Source: Rarobacter incanus (GTDB lineage: Bacteria; Actinomycetota; Actinomycetes; Actinomycetales; Cellulomonadaceae). Taken from it: a stretch of 64,000 nucleotides of DNA. Below, in pieces: positions 52,970-61,783 of the stretch. The stretch is from the NCBI RefSeq assembly GCF_006715765.1, contig NZ_VFNV01000001.1, positions 1,364,001 through 1,428,000 of the forward strand, in the 5' to 3' direction. Position numbers and translations under genes: made by a program. How positions within the stretch are numbered: position 1 is the stretch's first letter; the number at the start of each line of letters is the position of its first letter. Below the pieces are notes generated by a model that saw only the letters and a program-made list of their open reading frames with translations, was not told the origin of the DNA and did not search any database.

Positions 52970-54624
52970 CAGGCTCCCCGCAGGTCGGCAAGGTCGGTGA
53001 TTTTGCCGCCGTGCAGTTCCACGACGCGGTCCGCCGCACGCGCCGTGCGCGTCCGGTGCGTCACCGAGAGGACCGCGCGCCCGCGCGCCAACCGTTGCAG
53101 CGAGTCGACGATCAGTTCCTCGCTGGCCACGTCCACCTGGCTCGTCGGTTCATCCAGCAGCAAGATGGGCGCGTCGCGCAGCACCGCCCGAGCTATGGCG
53201 AGGCGCTGCGCCTGCCCGCCCGACAGCGATAGCCCGCGCTCACCGCACGGGGTCTCCAGGCCGCGCGGCCACGATTCGACCTCCGTGAGGTTGGCGGCCG
53301 CCAGTGCCTGCCAGAGTTGTTCATCGGTCGCGTCGGGCGCCGCCATGCGCAGGTTGTACGCAAGCGTCCCGGTGAACAGGTACGTCTTTTGTTCCACCAC
53401 CGCGATGTGGTCCTGCGCCCAGCGCGGATAGGCATCCCGCACGTCAACGCCCGCCACGCACACGGTACCCGCCTGCGGGGTCAACAGCCCCTGCACCAGC
53501 GCCAGCAGGGTCGACTTGCCGCAACCCGAGGGTCCCATGACCGCCACGTGCTCCCCGGTGGCCACGGTCACATTGGCGCCCGCCAAAATCTCCGCGCCCG
53601 GCTCGTATCCGAAATGGACGTCGCGCACCACGATGGCCGCTTGCGTGCCGCCTTGCGGCGACGCGCCGCGTGCGTGCGTGCGCGCGCCGGCGCGCGCACG
53701 GGTGGCGGCAGGGGCGGGGGACTCGTCAGCGATGAATTTCTTAATCTCGCGCTGCGCCGCCATGCCGCCCATGCCGACATAGAAGAACTGACCGATGCGG
53801 TCCAGGGGTTCGAGCAGCAGCGTCGAAACGAGAACGAGCGCAACGGCCTCGCCGGGGCTGAATCGCCTGGAGGCGGCCCCATCGACGGCCAGCAGGCCCG
53901 CGACCGTGATCATGCCCAGCGAGAACGCGGCGTCGGTGACGAGCAGGACCAATTGGTTGCCCGCCAGGAGCGCCATCACCTTGCGGCGCACGTTCTCGGC
54001 CTCGGCGGCCAGGCGGCGACCGGTCTGCTTCCCGGCGCCGAGCGCGCGCAGGACGCTTAGTCCCTGGATGGCATCGAGGTAGCGCGCGGCCAGGCGCCGC
54101 GAGGCGCCGCGGTACTGTGTCGATACGCGGCGGAACGCGCTTTGGAACCCCCCGATAAGGATTGGAATCAGCGCAATGGCGGCAAGCAGGATCAGACCGC
54201 TGCGCCAGTCAATGCGCCAACCAATGATCAGGGCCGCCAGAATCGGTCCCGTTATCGCCGCGATCATCGGGCCCACGAACGTCTCGCGGTAGGCGGCGTA
54301 ACGCTCGACGCCATCCGTCGCGGTCGATACCGTTCCGCCCGACCACTGGTCGTCCTGACGTTGGCCGACCGCGCCAAGGACGGCACGCATCATGCGTGCG
54401 CGCACCGACTTTTCCGTCTCCGTCACGTGCCGGGGCCACGGCGCCATACCCGCCCATGCCGCGGCGCCAGCGATCACCGGGCACACGATGAGCACCGTGA
54501 GGGTACCGCCGTGGATGGCGGCCCCGATACGGATTTCGTCGACGCCCTTGCCCACCGCCAGGTAGGTAAAGGCAAGCGCGACCGTACCTATCCAGGAAAG
54601 CGACACTGATCGCAGAATTGTCAC
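52969..54624 (-). CDS. ABC transporter, fused membrane and ATPase domains (CydD-like half)
   Basis: The 551-residue partner subunit has membrane helices to about 285 and an ATPase with Walker A GPSGCGKST, signature SLSGGQAQR and Walker B ILLLDEPTSQVD. A linker of Ala/Arg-rich residues (about 300-325) joins the two. It starts with GTG at 54624. Its start region lies about 120 bp from the divergent isochorismate synthase, so the two promoters are close. The specific substrate cannot be told from the sequence. Confidence 0.85.
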   Translation of the reverse strand: MTILRSVSLSWIGTVALAFTYLAVGKGVDEIRIGAAIHGGTLTVLIVCPVIAGAAAWAGMAPWPRHVTETEKSVRARMMRAVLGAVGQRQDDQWSGGTVSTATDGVERYAAYRETFVGPMIAAITGPILAALIIGWRIDWRSGLILLAAIALIPILIGGFQSAFRRVSTQYRGASRRLAARYLDAIQGLSVLRALGAGKQTGRRLAAEAENVRRKVMALLAGNQLVLLVTDAAFSLGMITVAGLLAVDGAASRRFSPGEAVALVLVSTLLLEPLDRIGQFFYVGMGGMAAQREIKKFIADESPAPAATRARAGARTHARGASPQGGTQAAIVVRDVHFGYEPGAEILAGANVTVATGEHVAVMGPSGCGKSTLLALVQGLLTPQAGTVCVAGVDVRDAYPRWAQDHIAVVEQKTYLFTGTLAYNLRMAAPDATDEQLWQALAAANLTEVESWPRGLETPCGERGLSLSGGQAQRLAIARAVLRDAPILLLDEPTSQVDVASEELIVDSLQRLARGRAVLSVTHRTRTARAADRVVELHGGKITDLADLRGA

Positions 54625-54746
54625 GTCGTTACCCTAGCGGGTTTACTGTCCTGAACCCACTTTCACTGATCGCGGGTGCCCCGTTTCACCCACTACGGCC
54701 TCGCGGATGCGGGACAATGTCAGTTCAGACTGGGAGGAGGCGAGGT

Positions 54747-55973
54747 TTGACGCTCGCAATGGCATCTGCGGGACGATGGTGGGAACCAACGCGGATCGTG
54801 GGGACGGTGTCGGGACGCAGCTCCGATGGCGAGTTCCTGGCCGCGGTTGCTGCGCAGATTCGCGATACGCCGCCGGGCGCTCCCAGCGACCCAAGCACCC
54901 CAAGCACCCCAAGCACCCCCAGCGCTCCCAGCGCTCCCAGCGCTCCCAGCGACCCCAGTGACCCAAGCCCCAGCGGCCTCCCGGTGGCCTTCGGCGTCGT
55001 GGGGTTCGAACCCGATTCCCGGGCCACCTTTCACCTGACCGCCGGCATGGTCGAAGGCCCGCCAGGCGCACCGCGCTCATCGCAGCTGGACCCCCGCGCC
55101 GACCACGCGCCGACGGTTGTCTCGCTCCGCCCCCGCCCCAGCGCCGACGACTACTCGCGTACCGTCGCCGCGGCGCTCGACCGAATCGCGCGGGAGGGCG
55201 GGGACCGCAAGATCGTGCTGGGCCGCTGGCAGGATGTCACGATGTCGGCGCCGCTGCAGCCCGCCGAGTTGGCGGCGAGGCTCCATGCCCGAAATCCCGC
55301 TTCCGTGGTGCTGGCACTGCCCCTCGCCGACCCGCGTGCGCAACCCGCGACACTGGTCGCCGCCACGCCCGAACTCCTCATCGCCCGCCGCGGTGACAGA
55401 ATCCTCAGCCGCCCCCTGGCGGGTTCGGTCCCGCGCGCATCGGACCCCGGTGAAGACAAGGAACGAGGCCGCCGCCTCCTTGCCGACGCAAAGAACCTTC
55501 GCGAGCACGCCTTCGTTGTGCGGGCAATAGCCGATGCGTTGGGTCCGCTGTGCGACGAGTTCCGGGTGCCCGCGGCCCCGTGCCTGATCGGAACGGATTC
55601 GATGTGGCACTTGGCCAGCCCGATTGCTGGGCGGCTGTCGCCGCAAGCGACCAAAGAGTGGGATGCGCTGCGCTTGGCCCGCCTGTTGCATCCCACCCCG
55701 GCCGTTGCGGGCACGCCCCGCACCTGGGCGATGGATGCCATCAGCGAATTGGAGGAATCACCGCGCGGTCCCTTTACTGGCGCGGCCGGGTGGGTCGACG
55801 CCGTGGGGGACGGCGCCTTTCACGTCGTCATTCGCGCCGCCGTCGTGCAGGGTGTCTCCGTGCGGCTGTTCGCGGGTGCGGGAATCGTCGACGGTTCCAT
55901 CCCCGCCGAGGAGGCCGCAGAAACCGGCGCGAAGATGATGACGGTCATGCGCGCGTTGGGTGGGGCAAAATAG
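54747..55973 (+). CDS. Isochorismate synthase with an internal Ser-Pro repeat insertion
   Basis: The 408-residue enzyme converts chorismate to isochorismate for menaquinone or a salicylate/catechol siderophore. Conserved chorismate-binding blocks are present: DRKIVLGRWQDV, ELLIARRGDRILSRPLAGS, LAHPTP-like LLHPTPAVAGTP and RLFAGAGIVDGSIPAEEAAET. An insertion of about 30 residues of alternating Ser-Pro with Thr/Ala/Asp sits near residue 45, encoded by near-identical 9-bp repeats. The TTG at 54747 has GGAGGAGG ahead of it; ATGs at 54717 and 54759 are alternatives. Confidence 0.85.
   Translation: MTLAMASAGRWWEPTRIVGTVSGRSSDGEFLAAVAAQIRDTPPGAPSDPSTPSTPSTPSAPSAPSAPSDPSDPSPSGLPVAFGVVGFEPDSRATFHLTAGMVEGPPGAPRSSQLDPRADHAPTVVSLRPRPSADDYSRTVAAALDRIAREGGDRKIVLGRWQDVTMSAPLQPAELAARLHARNPASVVLALPLADPRAQPATLVAATPELLIARRGDRILSRPLAGSVPRASDPGEDKERGRRLLADAKNLREHAFVVRAIADALGPLCDEFRVPAAPCLIGTDSMWHLASPIAGRLSPQATKEWDALRLARLLHPTPAVAGTPRTWAMDAISELEESPRGPFTGAAGWVDAVGDGAFHVVIRAAVVQGVSVRLFAGAGIVDGSIPAEEAAETGAKMMTVMRALGGAK
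54889..54975. repeat. 9-bp repeat array in isochorismate synthase
   Basis: About nine copies of a 9-bp unit such as CCAAGCACC or CCCAGCGCT encode an (S-T/A/D-P) run. Repeat number could vary by slippage without shifting the frame. Confidence 0.8.
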
Positions 55974-55997
55974 CATCCCACCCAACGCGCACCACCC

Positions 55998-58586
55998 CTA
56001 CTTCCTCACCTTCACCTTGACGGGCGAGGAGGTCGCGGCGACGAAGTTCTTCGACGGCGTGTAGGTGACGGTCACTGCCACCTTCTTGCCCGCCCAGCCC
56101 CGCTTGATCGCCGCGGCCTTGACGGTGACGGTCCGCTTACCCACGCCGACCTTCTTGACGGTCGCCACGCGCGTCTTGCCGACGTAGACCCGCACCTTAC
56201 CGGTGGGTGTCACGGACCCGACGGCCTTGACGGCGATCTGAAGTTTCGTCTTCTTGCCGGCGCGCCAGGTCTTGCTCTTGGGCTTCACGGCCACGTTAGT
56301 GGTCGCCGCGGCGACCTTGAGGTTCACGGTGGTGGTCACGGGCTTAGCGAGGGCGTCCGAGGTGACCGTGATGACGACGCTGTGTTTGCCGGCGCGCAGG
56401 CCCGTCGGGACGCTAATCGTCGCGCTGCCCTGGCTCACCGATGACACTTGCAGCGCCTTGCCACCGATCGTGGCCTGCACGCGCGCGTTGCCCGAGCTTG
56501 CTCCGCCGGTGATCGTCACCGGGATGACGGCTGCCTGGCCGTAGGTCGCCTGGTAGAGGTTGGCTTCCAGCGCCTTCACCGTGCGGGTCTGGGATTGTCC
56601 GGTCGCCTGCTGGTCGCCGCCTTGCGCGGCAGCCGGAACGTTTATCGTGACGGGATCGACCACGCGGACGGTTCGAGTTGCTGATGTGGTGTTACCCGCC
56701 CGGTCCTTGACCGTGTAGGTGACGACGTATTGGCCGACCGCGGCTGTGTTGATGGTGCCGGAAGCGGTGACGGCCGCTGTCAGGTCGCCGTCGACCAGGT
56801 CGTAGGCGGCCACACCCGCGGTCGCGTCAAACGTTCCCCCGCGAGCGACATTGGTGTCCGCCGGCACCTGAAGGGTGGCCTTGGTGGTGTCGACAACCTT
56901 AATAATGCGTTCCGCGGTCGCGGCGTTGCCTGCCGCATCGCTGACGACGTAGTTCAAGACGTATGTGCCGGGCACCGTCACCCTGACGCTTCCCCACACC
57001 CGCATCTTTTCCGTGATGTCCCCGTCGACGTCATCGCGAGCCGTCAATCCCGCCATGCTGTCGAACGAGCTGTATGCCTCGATCGTCCCGTCATCCGCTC
57101 CGTATATGGCCGGCGCCGTTTTGTCGGTGGGTTGGGGGAGCGTGACTTGCACCGTGGCGCTGGTCTTATCCGCCGACACGGAAATTACCTTGATCTTGAC
57201 CTGCCCCGATCGGGTTACGAATTCTTCGCCAGGTAGCCACACGTTTCGGACCGTCGTGCCGTTCTCCATCGTGATGGTGTTTTGCCCGAGCCTGCCAGAT
57301 CCAAGCGGATTGTTCCCCTGGCTACTAGATGTGCCGATCCGCAGGATGCGCACGCCGTAGTCGGATGTCATCGCCGCCGGCCATCCTGCCCGCGGCCCGT
57401 TGTCCGACATGCCCACGCGGGTGTTGGGGATCGCCATGCCGGGGCTGTTCTTCCAGCTCCAGTAGCCGGGGGCGCGCCAATCGGTCGACGCCGCCCGTAG
57501 CTCGATGTAGTAGGGCCTGCTAGTGGTCGGATCGACGACCTTGACGGATTCAAGCCCAGCGTCCCCGACGTTCTTGTTGGGCTTGTAGTCAAGTGATTCC
57601 AGGGTGTATTGGCGCACTCCACTCGTCGCTGTCACGGTGGTAACGGTGCGTCCCAGAACGCCGAGCTTGTCCTTCGCGGACGTCGAGATCTGCGGGATGC
57701 CACCTTCGTCGTTGCGCCCCATGGTGTCGAAGAAGTCACCGTACTCGTCGTAGGTGCACTCGTGGTTGTCGTCGAGTTCACCGTTGCCGTCCTTGCAGTA
57801 CACCCCGTGGCTGTGTCCCAGCCCGAGATTGTGCCCGAATTCGTGAGAGAAGGCGTTGCGTGACAGGTTCGCCTCCTGCCCATCGCTGCCGAACTGTGCA
57901 AACACCTTGCCGCCGTTGTTCAGGCTCGCATTGGAGGGCATCCCGGCCAGCCCGTAGGTGCACTTCGTGCCGCTGATCGCGGGCCACACCACCATGATGT
58001 GCTCGCGGTCGCCCGGGTTGCCCAGAGCGCTGAAGGCCTTTGACCACAGGTTATCGATGCTGTTGTCTCCACCCGAGTTGAGGCAGCTGTAGGTGCTAGG
58101 CATAGTCAGGCGGGTGATGTCCTGCACGACGAGCTTGATCGCCCCGTTGGTCTGGTCTTGCCAGTACTGAGATACCGATTGGGAACCGGTTTCGAAGAAC
58201 TCCTTGAGTTGCGCGTCCGTGGCCGGGTTGCTCGGCTCCGATCCCTGCTTGGTGAAGTACACGACCCGCAGTTTGTGCGTGATCGTATCGGATGTGTCCT
58301 GGACCTTCTTCAGATCCTTCTTGGACATCTTGGCTGTCTTGGAGTTGGGGACCTCCACGTAGTCCTTATTGGCCCAGTACACCCCGGAGTCATCGCTCAA
58401 TGCGTTGCCATCCGGATCTGCTTCATCGGGGTCGACGGACTGCGCGGCGGATGTTTCCTTCACCGCCGCAGCGTTGCTGCTTGGTTGACCCTCGCTCGCT
58501 TGGGCCGGAGCCCCCAGCGCCAGGGTTCCAAACAGAAGAGTGCACGATGCAAAGGCCGCGACGTTGCGGCGGACATGAGCTGCCAT
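55998..58586 (-). CDS. Secreted zinc metalloprotease, gametolysin (M11)-like, with Ig-like tail
   Basis: The 862-residue protein has a signal peptide (about 1-30, APAQA) and a metzincin-type zinc site HEFGHNLGLGH (248-258). The Met-turn is FFDTMGRN, about 40 residues on. It should cleave proteins outside the cell. Two DUF5011/Ig-like modules (DTTKATLQVPAD, YDLVDGDLTAAVT) and a Lys-rich Big_3_5-like C-terminal module follow; the last resembles the tail of the glycosidase at 1920. A prodomain of about 70 residues precedes the catalytic part. No clear ribosome site precedes the ATG at 58586, so a leaderless start is possible. Confidence 0.83.
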   Translation of the reverse strand: MAAHVRRNVAAFASCTLLFGTLALGAPAQASEGQPSSNAAAVKETSAAQSVDPDEADPDGNALSDDSGVYWANKDYVEVPNSKTAKMSKKDLKKVQDTSDTITHKLRVVYFTKQGSEPSNPATDAQLKEFFETGSQSVSQYWQDQTNGAIKLVVQDITRLTMPSTYSCLNSGGDNSIDNLWSKAFSALGNPGDREHIMVVWPAISGTKCTYGLAGMPSNASLNNGGKVFAQFGSDGQEANLSRNAFSHEFGHNLGLGHSHGVYCKDGNGELDDNHECTYDEYGDFFDTMGRNDEGGIPQISTSAKDKLGVLGRTVTTVTATSGVRQYTLESLDYKPNKNVGDAGLESVKVVDPTTSRPYYIELRAASTDWRAPGYWSWKNSPGMAIPNTRVGMSDNGPRAGWPAAMTSDYGVRILRIGTSSSQGNNPLGSGRLGQNTITMENGTTVRNVWLPGEEFVTRSGQVKIKVISVSADKTSATVQVTLPQPTDKTAPAIYGADDGTIEAYSSFDSMAGLTARDDVDGDITEKMRVWGSVRVTVPGTYVLNYVVSDAAGNAATAERIIKVVDTTKATLQVPADTNVARGGTFDATAGVAAYDLVDGDLTAAVTASGTINTAAVGQYVVTYTVKDRAGNTTSATRTVRVVDPVTINVPAAAQGGDQQATGQSQTRTVKALEANLYQATYGQAAVIPVTITGGASSGNARVQATIGGKALQVSSVSQGSATISVPTGLRAGKHSVVITVTSDALAKPVTTTVNLKVAAATTNVAVKPKSKTWRAGKKTKLQIAVKAVGSVTPTGKVRVYVGKTRVATVKKVGVGKRTVTVKAAAIKRGWAGKKVAVTVTYTPSKNFVAATSSPVKVKVRK

Positions 58587-58676
58587 GAACGTGACGTTAT
58601 CACTTTATGCCAACGTTGTCAGGCGTAATTTTGGGACGAGGGCTCCTTTGCCCCAAATTCACCCATTCGCTGGCCG

Positions 58677-59075
58677 CTAGGCGACCGATTTGAGCACAAA
58701 CTGCTCCAGCAGTGGGGCGAGTTTGATTCCGGATTCGATGCCGTTGGGATCGACCCAATGAATCTCTTCGATACCGGCACCCGGAACCGGTTCCTGCGGC
58801 AGTATCGCGGTGAACACCGTTGCGATGACGTTGTGATCGGGGTGGTTGGCAGCGAGCGCCGTCCACGTTCCGAGCCATGCTAAGTCAACCAGTTGCAAGG
58901 TGATCCCGAGGCACTCGTCCACGGCGCGCAGCGCAGCGCTGGCCAGCCCCTCATCGGAACGCAACTTCCCGCCCGGTAAGATGAATGGCTCGGTCCCACT
59001 GCGGCGCACCGTCAGGACGCGACCGTCGTCGTCGACGAAACACACAGCGGCCACAACGATCCGCGATTCAGCCAT
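58677..59075 (-). CDS. NUDIX-family protein with a degenerate NUDIX box
   Basis: The 132-residue protein has the NUDIX fold (RIVVAAVCFVDDDGRVL, FILPGGKLRSDE). The box should read GX5EX7REUXEEXGU. The first Glu is kept, but after the seven-residue spacer it reads RAVDECLGI, so two of the metal-binding Glu positions are lost (Ala and Cys). Activity is therefore doubtful or specialised. Nucleotide clearance is only a family inference. Confidence 0.8.
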   Translation of the reverse strand: MAESRIVVAAVCFVDDDGRVLTVRRSGTEPFILPGGKLRSDEGLASAALRAVDECLGITLQLVDLAWLGTWTALAANHPDHNVIATVFTAILPQEPVPGAGIEEIHWVDPNGIESGIKLAPLLEQFVLKSVA

Positions 59076-59352
59076 GAGGCACTCCCTTCGCTTTGCAACT
59101 TCCTCTCCGAGCGTGCCCCATGTTCATGGCACGACCGCTTCGGGAACGTAACATCCAGGTTTGCAATCGCTTGGGGGTTCCTGGATCGCGAAACACTCCG
59201 GAATCATGACGGCGCTGGCGACATCGCGCTTCTGCTTCCCCGCGCGAAATGTCCCACCATATGGGCATAATATGGCTGATTCTGACATCGATTGACATAG
59301 TGAACATGCCGTCCATCCCGCAACCACACACAGGCGAAAGAAGCTCACTGCC

Positions 59353-59979
59353 ATGACTTATCAGCCCGCAGAGACACCAGAACCGACCCCGCAGGACCCG
59401 GCCGCACCTCAGCAGCCATTCCAACAGCCCGGCTACCAGGCACCCCAGCAGCCATACCAACAGCCCGGCCACCAAGCACCCCAGCAGCCATACCAACAGC
59501 CATACCAACAGCCCGGCCACCAAGCACCTCAGCAGCCATACCAACAGCCCGGGTACGGCGCGCCGCAGGCGGCGGGCTCCGCCGATCTGGGCCAGGCGGC
59601 CCTCACGCACCTGCTCGGCGGGATCCTGCTCTGGCTCGGAGCCCTGATCGGCTGGCTGATCAGCAAGGACAAATCCGAATTCAACAACGAAGAGGGAAAG
59701 AAGGCCCTCAACTTCCAGATCGTTGTTTCCGCGGCCATCATCGTTTTGTCAATCGTCCAGGGCGTGGTCGCGGGCGCGGCGACAACGGCCACACTCAACT
59801 CGATCTACGCGACCGGGAGCGCCGCCAGCGGCGGTTTCCTCAGCCTGCTGAGCGGCTTGATCGGCCTAGTGATCCTCGCCACGTGGGTTATCAGCCTGAT
59901 CCTTGGCATCAAGAACTACAGCGCGGTGAAGGCCGGGCAACCCAGTTCGTATCCGATCAAGTTCGCCCTGATCAAGTAG
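59353..59979 (+). CDS. DUF4870 membrane protein with Pro/Gln repeat N-terminus
   Basis: The 208-residue protein starts with a disordered tail of PQQPYQQPGHQA-type repeats (to about 70), then a DUF4870 domain with four hydrophobic segments (LTHLLGGILLWLGALIGWLI, IVVSAAIIVLSIVQGVV, LIGLVILATWVISLILGI). The family is of unknown function. NNEEGKKALNFQIV is its conserved loop. Confidence 0.82.
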   Translation: MTYQPAETPEPTPQDPAAPQQPFQQPGYQAPQQPYQQPGHQAPQQPYQQPYQQPGHQAPQQPYQQPGYGAPQAAGSADLGQAALTHLLGGILLWLGALIGWLISKDKSEFNNEEGKKALNFQIVVSAAIIVLSIVQGVVAGAATTATLNSIYATGSAASGGFLSLLSGLIGLVILATWVISLILGIKNYSAVKAGQPSSYPIKFALIK

Positions 59980-60016
59980 TGCGCCCGCGCTCGGCAAGGC
60001 CTGCAACAATGGGAGC

Positions 60017-60544
60017 ATGGGCCAATTTCGGATAATGACCGTGTGCACCGGCAACATTTGCCGGTCGCCCATGGCCGAATCGATCCTCAGGGCCGCGCTC
60101 GACAGCGCGGGCATTGCCGACCGGGCGCGCGTCGATTCCACCGCAATCACTAGCGAAGAAGTCGGCAACCGAATCGATCCGCGGGCGGCGCGCGAGTTGA
60201 AGGCCGCGGGTTACGATCCGCTCCCGCGCCACCGCGCCCGGCGCATTCGCGCATCGGATATCCAATCGAGCGACCTGATACTGCCGATGACCAGCGGACA
60301 TGCGCGCTACCTGCGGCGGCTGGCCGGATCGCTAGAGGCCGACATCCGGATGCTGCGAACGTTCGACCCCAGCAGCGGGGCCACCCCACAGGCGGCCCCC
60401 GCCGACCGCCCTGAGTGGGACATTGCCGACCCGTGGTACGGCGGGCCGACCGACTTCACTTACACGCGAAGAGAAATCGAAGCGGCAGCCCCCGGGGTAG
60501 TGGACTACGTCGCTGACCTGCTGGGGGAAGGGATCGCACGGTAG
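60017..60544 (+). CDS. Low-molecular-weight protein tyrosine phosphatase
   Basis: The 175-residue phosphatase has the active-site loop VCTGNICRSPMAE (Cys10, Arg16) and the general-acid Asp in IADPWYGG. It is likely to act on phosphotyrosine or protein-arginine phosphate in wall or stress regulation. Its stop TAG shares a base with the GTG of the following aminotransferase, so they form an operon. Confidence 0.92.
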   Translation: MGQFRIMTVCTGNICRSPMAESILRAALDSAGIADRARVDSTAITSEEVGNRIDPRAARELKAAGYDPLPRHRARRIRASDIQSSDLILPMTSGHARYLRRLAGSLEADIRMLRTFDPSSGATPQAAPADRPEWDIADPWYGGPTDFTYTRREIEAAAPGVVDYVADLLGEGIAR

Positions 60545-61707
60545 TGAAGGTTGCGAAGCGGGCGAGGGTGCCCTCGTTCTCCGTTATGGACATTGTTGCC
60601 GAGGCCGCAAGCCGGCGGGCGAGCGGGCAAGACATCGTGAGCCTGTGCGTGGGAGAGCCGGTGAGCGGCGCAAGTGAAGTGGTGCGCGCCCGCGCGCAGC
60701 AGCTCCTGGCAAGCGGCGACCTGGGCTACACGGACCCGCTCGGCGCCCTGGCGCTGCGCAGCGAGATCGCGGGGCACTACCGCCGGTGGTACGACGCGCA
60801 CGTGGATCCGGCGCAGATTGCGGTCACGACCGGCTCGTCGGGCGCCTTCATGGTCGCCTTCTTGGCCGCCTTCGACGCCGGGGATGTGGTGGCAGTCGCG
60901 CGCCCCGGCTACCCCGCCTACCGCAACATCCTCAACGCGCTGGGGTGCGAGGTCCTCGACATTGCATGCGGCCCGGACCACGATTTCCGGCTCACCACCG
61001 ATCTGCTCGACGCCGCGCTGCGCGGCCGCGGACGAATGGACGGGCTGGTCGTCGCGTCCCCCGCAAACCCCACCGGAACGATGCTGGACGCGGCCGAGGT
61101 TGCGGCGATCACGTCGTGGTGTGAAAACCACGGGGTCCGCCTCATTTCGGACGAGATTTACCACGGAATCGTCTACGACCCCGCGCGCTGGCCGGGCGCG
61201 AGTGCGGTGGAAGCCGTGGGCGGCGGAGCCATAGTTATCAACTCCTTTTCCAAGTACTGGGCGATGACCGGGTGGCGCCTGGGGTGGATGATCCTGCCGC
61301 CGGACCTGGTCACGGCAGCCGACGCCCTGACCTCGAACATCGCGCTGTGTCCGCCCTCCCTCGCGCAATTCGCCGCCGTCGCCGCGTTCAGCGATGAGGG
61401 ATACGGCGCCGCGCAAAGGGAGGTGGAGCGTTACGCGCGCACCCGCGAGATCATGTTGGAGGCCCTGCCATCCATCGGCTGGAAGCGAGTCGCCCCGCCG
61501 GACGGCGCGTTCTACCTCTATGCGGACATCTCCGACGTCGCCGATGACGCGACCCAGTATTGCCGCGATGTGCTCGATCGCACCGGGGTGGCGCTGGCGC
61601 CCGGGGGCGATTTTGATCCCGTGGACGGGGGCAAGCACGTGCGAGTTTCACTGGCCGCGGGGGAAAATCGCGTGGCCGAGGCGCTATCGCGCCTGCGCGA
61701 GAGATAG
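60544..61707 (+). CDS. Class I/II PLP-dependent aminotransferase
   Basis: The 387-residue enzyme has fold-type I landmarks: GEPVSGASEV, VTTGSSGAFMVAFLAAF, SPANPTGTM, SDEIYHGIVYD and the PLP-binding Lys237 in NSFSKYWAMTGWRLGW. The Asp of SDEIYHG and the terminal Arg of HVRVSLA are present. It probably transfers an amino group between an amino acid and 2-oxoglutarate. The substrate is unclear. Confidence 0.9.
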   Translation: MKVAKRARVPSFSVMDIVAEAASRRASGQDIVSLCVGEPVSGASEVVRARAQQLLASGDLGYTDPLGALALRSEIAGHYRRWYDAHVDPAQIAVTTGSSGAFMVAFLAAFDAGDVVAVARPGYPAYRNILNALGCEVLDIACGPDHDFRLTTDLLDAALRGRGRMDGLVVASPANPTGTMLDAAEVAAITSWCENHGVRLISDEIYHGIVYDPARWPGASAVEAVGGGAIVINSFSKYWAMTGWRLGWMILPPDLVTAADALTSNIALCPPSLAQFAAVAAFSDEGYGAAQREVERYARTREIMLEALPSIGWKRVAPPDGAFYLYADISDVADDATQYCRDVLDRTGVALAPGGDFDPVDGGKHVRVSLAAGENRVAEALSRLRER

Positions 61708-61783
61708 GATTACGTGTTCTGTATTGCTTGCTAGGTGCCATGGGCACCGCCCACCGATTGCACACATGTAGGAGCGCGTCACT

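Noticed and set aside
58180-58800. Further AACCGGTT palindromes as LacI operators
   Set aside because: Those at about 58186 and 58786 lie inside coding genes and lack the outer CT..AG bases.
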